From the NCBI GenBank assembly GCA_005798335.1, contig SYJV01000454.1, forward strand, positions 1-60,425: 60,425 nucleotides of DNA. Direction: 5' to 3'. Both the position numbers and the translations under genes were made by a program. Below, in pieces: positions 9,672 through 17,047 of this stretch. The notes under the pieces are model-generated. The model was not told where the DNA came from. It ran no database searches and was given only the letters and a program-made list of their open reading frames with translations. The stretch is from Planctomycetaceae bacterium (lineage in GTDB: Bacteria; Planctomycetota; Planctomycetia; Pirellulales; Pirellulaceae). The first letter of the stretch is position 1. The number at the start of each line of letters is the position of its first letter.

Positions 9672-10274
9672 ATGATGACGACACAAACTTCACCGGCCGC
9701 CACCCGTTTGAGCCTTTTGACTCGCGCTCGACAGCGCGACGAGCAAGCGTGGCGAGAGCTGGTGGATCTGTACGGACCGTTGATGAAACACTGGTGTCTA
9801 CGTTGTGGGTTGGACGAGCACTCGGCGGCCGACTGCGTTCAAGAAGCGTTTGCGGCCGTATCGACTTCGATCGAGACCTATCGACCCAACGGCGCAGGTC
9901 ACGCGTTTCGCAACTGGCTATGGACGGTAACTCGCAACAAAGTTCGCGATCTAGTGCGCAAGGTCGCTAAGCAACCCAGAGCCATCGGAGGCGATGCAGC
10001 TCAACAGCATTGGAACCGTTTGGCGGACGAAGCATCGATTATCGAAGATGAGCCGTCGGATGCGGACCAACTTTCCCAACTGCTCCAGCGCGGATTGCGA
10101 CAAGTCCAGTCGGAATTCGAGACGAGATCTTGGCAAGCTTTCGTCCGCACCGCAATCGACGGCCAGCGAACGGATATCGTCGCCAAAGAGCTGAATCTCT
10201 CGCCAGCAGCGGTGCGCCAATGCCGCTCCCGCATTCTGCGCCGCCTCAAGCAGCAGCTTGGAGAAATCGAGTAA
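9672..10274 (+). CDS. RNA polymerase sigma factor, ECF/sigma-70 family
   Basis: ECF-type sigma factor of 200 residues that would direct RNA polymerase to a small regulon. Region 2 is recognisable (DLYGPLMKHWCLRCG, then DCVQEAFAAV and FRNWLWTVTRNKVRDLVRK). Region 4 ends in a helix-turn-helix (IVAKELNLSPAAVRQCRSRI). The start chosen is the ATG at 9672, because homology begins at once and upstream in-frame codons overlap the divergent kinase gene. A TATAAA sequence about 20 bp upstream is a possible -10. The adjacent divergent kinase carries an anti-sigma-like zinc motif, matching the known planctomycete association of ECF factors with Ser/Thr kinases. The stop codon lies at the edge of the palindromic element that follows. 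Confidence 0.92.
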   Translation: MMTTQTSPAATRLSLLTRARQRDEQAWRELVDLYGPLMKHWCLRCGLDEHSAADCVQEAFAAVSTSIETYRPNGAGHAFRNWLWTVTRNKVRDLVRKVAKQPRAIGGDAAQQHWNRLADEASIIEDEPSDADQLSQLLQRGLRQVQSEFETRSWQAFVRTAIDGQRTDIVAKELNLSPAAVRQCRSRILRRLKQQLGEIE

Positions 10275-10408
10275 GGCGAGTGGCAGATGGGAATTTACCA
10301 AGGCCTAAGCGAATACAAGCCCGAAGCGCAAGCGAGTGCGTCAATCCTGGCATACACTCGCTTGCGCTTCGGGCTTGCATTGGTAAGACACTATCTGCCG
10401 CTCGCCTA
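10273..10408. repeat. Long palindromic element A (degenerate copy at 55908)
   Basis: A perfect 23-bp stem (10316-10338 with 10355-10377, 16-nt loop) is enclosed by an outer 15-bp arm pair (10274-10288 with 10393-10407, one mismatch). It begins at the stop codon of the sigma gene and could also act as its terminator. Its core (AAGCCCGAAGCGC) also occurs in the nuoK-nuoL element. A diverged same-orientation copy is at 55908-56012. Confidence 0.75.
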
Positions 10409-10411
10409 AGG

Positions 10412-10536
10412 GCAATACCGTTCAACGAACGTGGGATAAGCTTCCAGCTTGTCAATATCTTGTGCAAGCAATGGCGAAACTCCGCTACAGGTTGACAAGG
10501 CTGGAAGCTTATCCCACGTTCGTTGAACGGTATTGC
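10412..10536. mobile_element. MITE-like element with 8-bp target duplication
   Basis: A 125-bp element bounded by long inverted arms. Positions 10414-10455 pair with 10492-10534 with a single indel, and the arms extend outward by the terminal GC. It is flanked directly by the 8-bp repeat GCCTAAGG at 10404-10411 and 10537-10544, the mark of transposition. The 36-bp interior encodes nothing, so the element is non-autonomous. It abuts or inserts into the edge of element A. Confidence 0.75.
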
Positions 10537-10558
10537 GCCTAAGGGCCCGTCGAGAAAA

Positions 10559-10589
10559 CGGGATGGCGAGGCTCCTGCCGAGCCGAATT
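10559..10589 (-). repeat. Dispersed short repeat, copy 2
   Basis: Reverse-orientation copy of the repeat at 37-66 (about 28 of 31 positions identical). It forms a GGCTC/GAGCC hairpin. The rest of 10590-10800 shows no gene. Confidence 0.5.
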
Positions 10590-10809
10590 TGCGTGAAATC
10601 AAGGCTCGACTGCCCTCCAGCTTTCCGGACAGGCGCTAATTGGACAGCGCCGCATGGGTGCTATGCAACCTGTGAATTGCTCGGCGGCATGGTTGATTTT
10701 CAGTGGTCGCAATGCTGCCTGTGTGATGGGAAGGATAATATCGTTTGAGTATGGGCAGTTTTTCAGTGCGAACGTGAAGCTCCTCGCGGCAGTGTATTAA
10801 GCTGCAAGT

Positions 10810-10840
10810 TTGAACGGCGAGAAGGAACTCTGTGTATAAT
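10810..10840 (+). promoter_or_regulatory. Candidate sigma-70 promoter of ABC exporter operon
   Basis: TTGAAC at 10810-10815 and a perfect TATAAT at 10835-10840 are separated by 19 bp. The ATG of the ABC ATPase is at 10848, only 7 bp after the -10, so the transcript would start at or next to the start codon. No Shine-Dalgarno sequence fits between them. Confidence 0.5.
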
Positions 10841-10847
10841 CGCAATT

Positions 10848-11603
10848 ATGAGTCACGATCGTCCTTCATCCATCGACTCGCCTTTTGCGTCCCATGGCCA
10901 AGAATTGGTATTTCGCGCGCGTGGAATAACGAAGATTTACCACATGGGCGAAGTGGATGTCCATGCGTTGCGCGGCATCGATTTGGATCTGTTTGCGCAT
11001 GAATTCGTAGTGTTGCTTGGCCCTTCTGGTAGCGGCAAATCGACGCTACTGAACATCTTGGGTGGCTTGGATGTACCTACCGCTGGTGAAGTTCTCTACT
11101 TGGATCACAACTTAACCGCGGCCGGCGAAAAGTCGCTGACCCAGTTTCGACGCGATCATGTGGGTTTTATTTTTCAGTTTTATAATTTGATTCCCAGTCT
11201 GACGGCGCGGGAAAACGTGGCTTTAGTTACCGAGATTTCGCCCAACCCGATGCCTCCCGACGAAGCTCTTGGTCTAGTTGGTTTGACCGAACGCATGGAT
11301 CATTTTCCAGCGCAACTTTCCGGCGGCGAACAACAGCGTGTTGCGATCGCGCGTGCTGTTGCCAAACAGCCTGATGTCCTACTGTGCGACGAACCTACCG
11401 GAGCATTGGACGTCATAACGGGCATTACCGTGCTGGAGGCAATTCAGCGCATCAATCGACAACTCGGCACAATGACGGCCGTGATTACCCATAACGCCAC
11501 GATTGCTAATATGGCCGACCGAATTATCTCGTTGCGGGACGGCAACATCGTCGACATTCGACGCAACGCGACCAAATTAGCGCCTCACGAACTGCAGTGG
11601 TGA
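10848..11603 (+). CDS. ABC transporter ATP-binding protein (MacB/LolD type)
   Basis: Cytoplasmic ATPase of 251 residues that energises the permease encoded 7 nt downstream. All nucleotide-binding motifs are present: Walker [11 protein letters not shown]-loop [14 protein letters not shown], signature [10 protein letters not shown], Walker [13 protein letters not shown], and the switch histidine in VITHNA. The LGGLD and EPTGALD wording is typical of the MacB/LolD/FtsE class, which works with FtsX-fold permeases in lipoprotein, antibiotic or peptide export. A nearly leaderless promoter lies directly upstream. The cargo is unknown. Confidence 0.93.
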   Translation: MSHDRPSSIDSPFASHGQELVFRARGITKIYHMGEVDVHALRGIDLDLFAHEFVVLLGPSGSGKSTLLNILGGLDVPTAGEVLYLDHNLTAAGEKSLTQFRRDHVGFIFQFYNLIPSLTARENVALVTEISPNPMPPDEALGLVGLTERMDHFPAQLSGGEQQRVAIARAVAKQPDVLLCDEPTGALDVITGITVLEAIQRINRQLGTMTAVITHNATIANMADRIISLRDGNIVDIRRNATKLAPHELQW

Positions 11604-11610
11604 TCCAAGC

Positions 11611-13974
11611 ATGCGATCGCTCGACCGAAAGATGCTTCGCGATCTGTGGCACTTAAGAACTCAGGTGCTGGCAATTGTTGTAGTCATGTCGTGTGGAGTC
11701 GCGACCTTCGTGATGTCCAACAGCATTCTCGAGTCGCTGGAACGCATCCGCGCATGGTACTATCGTGAATACGCCTTTGCAGACGTATTCGTGACCTTGA
11801 AACGGGCACCCGACGCTCTGGCAAGTCGCATCGGTGAAATCTCTGGGGTAAGCAAAGTCGATACGCGAGTGTTGACGGTCGTGCGGCTGGAGATTCCGAC
11901 GATGACCGAGCCAGCGACGGGACAGTTGATTTCGCTCCCATCGCGCGGAGAATCAGGACTGAATCGAGTCTTCCTCCGCGCCGGTAGACTCCCTGAACCA
12001 GGAGCCGACTCGGAAGTCGCCGTCAGTGAAGCCTTCGCAACCGCTCATCGTTTGCAATTGGGTGGTTCACTTGAGGCGATTATCAATGGCCATCGGCAAG
12101 CATTATTGGTCGTGGGCATTGCGCTCAGCCCCGAATACATCTACGAGATTCCCGTAGGTGGTTTGCTGCCTGACAACCGGACGTTTGGCGTGCTGTGGAT
12201 GGATCGACAAACGCTGGCAGCGGCGATGGACATGACTGGCGCGTTCAACAATGTCACGATAAAGTTAACCGGCCCGCGTGACGAAGCGAGCGTAATTCGC
12301 GACTTGGATGAATTGACGGCTCAATACGGCGGACTGGGAGCCTACGGACGAGCCGATCAGCAATCGCACAAGTTCATTCAGAACGAGCTGAATGAACTGC
12401 GAAATATGAGCGTCGTTGCGCCTACTATTTTTCTTTGCGTTGCCGCCTTTCTGCTCAATCTCGTGTTGTCGCGTTTAATCTCGACTCAGCGGGAGCAGAT
12501 CGCAGCGCTCAAGGCATTTGGTTACGAGAATCATGAAATTGCTTGGCACTACCTCAAAATGGCTTTGGCGGCTGCCGTTCTTGGATCGCTTGCAGGAACC
12601 GTTCTAGGTGTCTATCTCGGTCGTGGTATGACGCAAATGTATACCAAATTTTTTCACTTCCCTAGATTCGAATTTGAATTGCCATTGCGAGTCGTGGTAA
12701 TTGGATGGCTGATCAGTAGTCTGTTCGCTGCGCTAGCGGTCTGGACCAGCGTTCGCCGCGCGATGCTATTGCCACCCGCCGAAGCAATGCGTCCAGAGCC
12801 GCCGGCTTCATTCCGCAAGACTTGGCTGGAGAGCATCGGAGTCGTCCTAACACGCTCGTCGGCAACGAAAATGATCTTGCGTCAGATCAGTCGAACGCCG
12901 CGCCGCGCCATACTGTCGACACTGGGTATTTCGCTAGCAGTGGCCATCTTGATTTTGGGCAGTTTCATGCAAGACGCGGTGGACTATCTGTTCGACGCCA
13001 TGTTTCGCTTGTCCCAGCGCTATGACGTCAACGTGGCACTCGTAGAAGCAACGTCAGCGGATGCGGTGCATGAATTACAGCAGGTCCCAGGCGTACTTGC
13101 CTGCGAAGGATATCGCGCAGTAGCGGCGCGGATTCGGTTTGCACATCATCATCGATTGGTACCCGTCCAAGGATACGTCAGCCAACTCGACTTGCTTAAA
13201 TTAATCGACCGACAACGGAGAACGGTTGACGTTCCAGCCAGCGGTCTGATGATCTCCGCCGAGTTGGCCAAGATCCTTGGAGCGCGGCTCGGCGACGAAC
13301 TGACCGTCGAAGTGCTCGAAGGCAAACGACCGACGAAACGCATCCGGCTGACCAGCACGATCGATGACTTTGCCGGAACAACCGCTTATCTTCAGCAGCA
13401 AGAGCTGTGCGATCTACTCGATGAAGGGCTGTCGATTTCGGGCGCGTTCATAGCGATCGATCCCGGTGCTGAGAGTGAGGTTTACGGGCGGCTGAAAGAA
13501 ATGCCGGGCGTGGCGAAAGTCGTTATCAGCCGTTCGACACGCGACAGTTTTCGAAGGACGGTCGCCGAGACTATTCGGCGCATGCGGTTGATTAATCTGA
13601 TTTTTTCTTGCGTCATTTCCATTGGAGTCGTGTACAGCACCGCCCGCATATCGCTGGCAGAGCGCAGTCGCGACTTGGCTACGATGCGAGTTCTGGGTTT
13701 TACGAGGCATGAAGTTGCTTGGATGTTGTTCGCGGAACTGGGGCTGCTCACTTTGGCTGCGATTCCCATCGGGTCTGCTATTGGTTATGGGCTGGCGTGG
13801 ACGATGATCAAAGCGGCTGACCCAGAGCTATTTCGGTTGCCACTGGTCGTCGAATTCGATACCTATTTGTTTGCGGCTGGAGTTGTGCTGATGGCCACAT
13901 TTTTCGCGTGTGCCTTGTTACGCCACCACATCGATCGACTTAATTTGGTCGAAGTGCTTAAGAGCCGTGAGTAA
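11611..13974 (+). CDS. ABC transporter permease, two FtsX-like domains
   Basis: Inner-membrane permease of 787 residues, the partner of the preceding ATPase. An N-terminal membrane helix (about 14-33) is followed by a large extracytoplasmic domain (about 35-265). Next come three helices forming one FtsX-type core (about 270-390). A second copy follows, with a helix near 435, another soluble domain (about 465-650), and a final three-helix group ending near 780. The cytoplasmic loop sequences AALKAFGYENHEIAW and ATMRVLGFTRHEVAW occur at equivalent places in the two halves, supporting an internal duplication. The size fits duplicated DevC/MacB-like exporters. The HlyD-type adaptor downstream completes a probable tripartite exporter. 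Confidence 0.9.
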   Translation: MRSLDRKMLRDLWHLRTQVLAIVVVMSCGVATFVMSNSILESLERIRAWYYREYAFADVFVTLKRAPDALASRIGEISGVSKVDTRVLTVVRLEIPTMTEPATGQLISLPSRGESGLNRVFLRAGRLPEPGADSEVAVSEAFATAHRLQLGGSLEAIINGHRQALLVVGIALSPEYIYEIPVGGLLPDNRTFGVLWMDRQTLAAAMDMTGAFNNVTIKLTGPRDEASVIRDLDELTAQYGGLGAYGRADQQSHKFIQNELNELRNMSVVAPTIFLCVAAFLLNLVLSRLISTQREQIAALKAFGYENHEIAWHYLKMALAAAVLGSLAGTVLGVYLGRGMTQMYTKFFHFPRFEFELPLRVVVIGWLISSLFAALAVWTSVRRAMLLPPAEAMRPEPPASFRKTWLESIGVVLTRSSATKMILRQISRTPRRAILSTLGISLAVAILILGSFMQDAVDYLFDAMFRLSQRYDVNVALVEATSADAVHELQQVPGVLACEGYRAVAARIRFAHHHRLVPVQGYVSQLDLLKLIDRQRRTVDVPASGLMISAELAKILGARLGDELTVEVLEGKRPTKRIRLTSTIDDFAGTTAYLQQQELCDLLDEGLSISGAFIAIDPGAESEVYGRLKEMPGVAKVVISRSTRDSFRRTVAETIRRMRLINLIFSCVISIGVVYSTARISLAERSRDLATMRVLGFTRHEVAWMLFAELGLLTLAAIPIGSAIGYGLAWTMIKAADPELFRLPLVVEFDTYLFAAGVVLMATFFACALLRHHIDRLNLVEVLKSRE

Positions 13975-14070
13975 ATTGGAAGTTGGTTCTCGAGAACGAC
14001 ACATTCAAATGTTGGTTTGATAGAAGTGAGCGGAACAGCGCTTGGAGAGTACCTGTTATTCGTTAGCGAT

Positions 14071-14332
14071 GAAAGAGTCCCGGAGGGACAAGAGCGTTAA
14101 GCCGGTGGTGTGAACCACCGGGTGAGTGGCGAGTTAGAAGCGAAAGGCCCGAAAGGCCGACAGCATGCTGGGAGTGCAGGGAGATTAATGTCCAGGGAGA
14201 TTTCGTGTGTGTACTGAGGCATTGGACAATGAATGGGCTGTCGTCGCTTTGGGACTTTTTGCTTCTGGCTTGGTCCACACCCGGTGGTTGATACCACCTG
14301 CATTGGCGATTTCGTCCCTCCGGGACTCTTCA
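14071..14332. repeat. Compound palindromic element in 515-bp gap
   Basis: The outer arms GAGTCCCGGAGGGAC (14075-14089) and GTCCCTCCGGGACTC (14314-14328) are exact reverse complements. Inside them are two separate small palindromes (CCGGTGGT...ACCACC) at 14102-14122 and 14281-14300. It lies between the permease and adaptor genes, so it is probably transcribed. I see no gene in 13975-14489. Confidence 0.65.
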
Positions 14333-14489
14333 CCTTCCAACTTGTTCCCAACCGGTTGTGTCCTTTGGAGCGTCCGGGGCTTGCTTTCCAATCGACTTCT
14401 TCAACTCAATTGAAGAACAAAAGTTGCGCATTCGAATTTCATGTCAATAACGGCAGTCGCATCAATCGTTTCCAAAGAAATTTCGCAAC

Positions 14490-15722
14490 GTGAACACAAA
14501 TAAGAAAACTGCTCGCAAGAAATTGCCATGGCGTTTGCTGCTGCCGGCAACTGTTATGCTGGGTTTAGTGGGCTGGTTAGCTTCGAGTTGGATGTTTTCG
14601 ACGACTTTAGTTTCGGTGGGCAAGATACATCGGGGCTCGATGCAGGTCAGCGTCGAGGAAGACGGCAAGACGCGCATCCGAGAACGGTACGTCGTCTCCT
14701 CGCCTCTGATGGGAAAGCTGGTACGCATTGAACTGCAAGCGGGAGATGCGGTCGTTGCTCGTGAGTCGATCGTGGCCACCATCCAACCTCCTGCTCCGGC
14801 GATGTTAGATCCTCGGCAGTTGGCACAAGCTGAATCCGCCGCGCAGGCAGCTCGCTTGGCGGTAGATCAAGCCAAATTCAAAGAGCACGAGCAGCGCGAG
14901 CAACAATCGTTGGCCGAGAAAACGCTTGATCGATTGCAGCGCTTGGGCTCCACGGTTGCTCAGCAAGATTTGGAATCTGCCGAAACCGATTATAGATCGT
15001 ATGTGGCTACTGTTTCTGCCGCGTGTCTGGCGACACAGATCGCCGATTTCCAGTGGCAACAGGCTCAGGCGGCACTACTTCACTTGCGGTCCGACGAGGC
15101 GACACGGACGAACTACGGTTCAGGCCTGTTCCAGGTTCAGTCGCCGGTCAGTGGCAAAGTCTTGCGAGTCATGCAGGAGAGTTCGTCTGTCGTGCAAGCA
15201 GGAACTCCGCTGTTGGAATTGGGGAATCCTGCGGACTTGGAAATCGAAGTCGATGTGCTATCCAGTCAAGCGGTGCGCATCGCGGTCGGTAACCAAGTCA
15301 TCATAGAGCATTGGGGCGGCGACGTGCCGCTGCACGGAGTTGTTCGTCGAGTGGAACCGGCTGGGTTCACTAAGATCTCAGCTCTGGGAGTTGAAGAACA
15401 ACGCGTGAATGTCATCATCGACTTTGTTGAGCCCTTCGCACAGCGCGCTACGCTCGGCGATGCCTATCGCGTCGAAGCGAGTATCGTGGTGTGGAGCGCT
15501 GAAGACGTATTGCAAGTTCCGACCGGTGCCCTGTTTCGCACTCAAGATCAATGGTCGGTATTCGCTATCGTCAACGGAATTTTGCAACTGCGCGAGATAC
15601 AAATCGGCCAGCGCAATCGTCACTCCGCGCAAGTGCTGCGTGGTTTGAACGAAAACGAAAACGTGGTCCTGCATCCAACCGACCAACTCCAACCAGGCAT
15701 ACGTGTTCGTGAGCAACCGTGA
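14490..15722 (+). CDS. HlyD-family membrane fusion protein
   Basis: Periplasmic adaptor of 410 residues, anchored by one N-terminal helix (about 13-35). The order is standard: a first biotinyl/lipoyl-like half (SSPLMGKLVRIELQAGDAV, about 70-90), a coiled-coil hairpin rich in Ala, Gln and Glu (about 110-205), the second lipoyl half (VQSPVSGKVLRVMQESSSVV), then beta-barrel and membrane-proximal domains. The start is the GTG at 14490, with no clear Shine-Dalgarno. It follows the ATPase and permease genes in the same direction, although separated by a 515-bp repeat-bearing gap. It would couple the ABC pump to an outer-membrane channel; no TolC-like gene is in the window. Confidence 0.88.
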   Translation: MNTNKKTARKKLPWRLLLPATVMLGLVGWLASSWMFSTTLVSVGKIHRGSMQVSVEEDGKTRIRERYVVSSPLMGKLVRIELQAGDAVVARESIVATIQPPAPAMLDPRQLAQAESAAQAARLAVDQAKFKEHEQREQQSLAEKTLDRLQRLGSTVAQQDLESAETDYRSYVATVSAACLATQIADFQWQQAQAALLHLRSDEATRTNYGSGLFQVQSPVSGKVLRVMQESSSVVQAGTPLLELGNPADLEIEVDVLSSQAVRIAVGNQVIIEHWGGDVPLHGVVRRVEPAGFTKISALGVEEQRVNVIIDFVEPFAQRATLGDAYRVEASIVVWSAEDVLQVPTGALFRTQDQWSVFAIVNGILQLREIQIGQRNRHSAQVLRGLNENENVVLHPTDQLQPGIRVREQP

Positions 15723-16529
15723 TGTGCGCGTTACTCGACGGGATGAGCCACAGCCCAGAGGCGGACTGGAGTGTAGATGTACAAAGCCAAGGCAGACTAG
15801 CGCCCCAAAATACTCAATGGGGTGTGTCGAGATTGGCGGATTTGGGTGGATTGCGAAGTGGAGGGTGCGCAGCGATCGGAGCGAAGCACCCCACCCAAAC
15901 CCGGCGCGGCGGGTGTGGACAATCCCTGCAAGCTACTTTGTCGTCGCTTTGCAAGCGTTGGCTTTGCGCCACGGATGTGTGGCGGCTGGCTCTTGGCCTT
16001 GGTTGGATAAAATCAGCTTGCTTGGCGCTGATCGAGGCAATCGAGCGGTACTCGGTTCGGTGTGAGTCGTCTTGTATCTCAGCTCGCGGTCGCCGACGAA
16101 TAACCTTAGGCGACCCTCAACTGCGCCATCACCAAGACGCTTTGTTTGAGTTCCACGCCAGTGTCATGGCTCAACTGAAAGAACGCATTGTGCCAACGCA
16201 CGGTCCTGTCGTTCCGTACCACACGCTCTTCGTGCACAACTGGAGTCCGCGGCAAGTCATGCTCGGCAGTCACTGGGCGATGCATGTCGGTCGATCGCGC
16301 GGCGGTCTAGGCGAAGTGAATGCAGCGATACAAAGATCGGCCGATGATTCACCGATTGGTCGACGCCCATTTCGAGCGGAATCGAGATCGATCAACGGAT
16401 GATCGCGTCCGTTCTTGGCTGCGCGATCTCGTAAAACTCATGGGTGTGCACCTATCCACTGCACGCTAATTTAATGCAGATCACCGCATTTGGGGGCTAA
16501 CTTTCTTTTCGAAATATATATAATACCGT
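15723..16529. other. Gene-poor stretch without assignable gene
   Basis: One open frame (15719-16402, plus strand, up to 227 codons) runs through part of this region. Its first half is low-complexity repeat-like sequence (GGGTGCGCAGCG...GCACCC, self-complementary), and its second half (about 16130-16400) resembles nothing I recognise. It may be a decayed gene. An AT-rich stretch with TATAAT at 16519-16524 ends the region, just before the riboswitch. Confidence 0.4.
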
Positions 16530-16703
16530 AATCGCGCCGCCTAATCGCACTTTTCTCGTAAAGGTACGAGCGGGGGAACCAATTGGCATGTCGACCGTGT
16601 TCGGTCGCTGTGCTACGGGGCTCAGGTTTAAGAACCGGAGAGTATTCCAATCTCTAGCCCGTCAGCTAACCTCGTCGGCCGATTGCGGGATGGTCTCGCA
16701 ATC
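16530..16703 (+). promoter_or_regulatory. ydaO-type cyclic di-AMP riboswitch with possible expression platform
   Basis: The conserved landmarks of the ydaO/yuaA aptamer appear in order. They are GCCTAAT at 16539, a hairpin closing on AAAGGTACGAG (16560-16570), the invariant GGGGGAACC (16572-16580), GGGGCT near 16617, an AGAG...CTCT hairpin (16640-16655), and AGCCCGTCAGCTAACCTCG (16656-16674). P1 can form between 16530-16539 and 16676-16684 (AATCG/CGATT and GCCG/CGGC, one bulge). A second hairpin, GATTGCG...CGCAATC (16681-16703), re-uses the 3' strand of P1, so the two are mutually exclusive. A TATAAT lies just upstream (16519-16524). The next gene, an SPFH protein, starts about 345 nt downstream. 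Ligand identity follows from the family, not from data here. Confidence 0.85.
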
Positions 16704-17047
16704 ACGGAAAGCAGCTCATGAGCTGTCTGGCGCAATTCTTTTTGGGTTGCTCAAAATATTCATGTTAGTGAATTCACTCAGTTAAGTTTGTTTCGTTCTG
16801 GCTTTGACGCAGCGCTCTTGTGTAACACCGGGCCGGTAGACGCTCGGCGTACGTTGCTCCATTACAGGCCGTCGCGGACTTTTATTGTGAAAGTCTCGAC
16901 ACTGCCGGCGATGGGGCGACGGTAGAACATCCGCGCGATGCTGGTCTGTGTCGTTCAGTACCGTTAATGTCTCTGCCGGATGCTTACATACATACTTTTC
17001 TGAAGAATTTTCGAACACATTGCGGCAGCCCAAGTTGGAGGTCGACG

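Noticed and set aside
10246-10602. Open frames through the palindromic elements
   Set aside because: Their sequence (ALRACIRLG, NGIALRRAAD) is the translation of the repeats on either strand, not a gene.
15719-16402. 227-codon open frame with a YcaO-like stretch EAIERYS
   Set aside because: Only seven residues match, the first half is repeat-derived, and no other YcaO motif is present.
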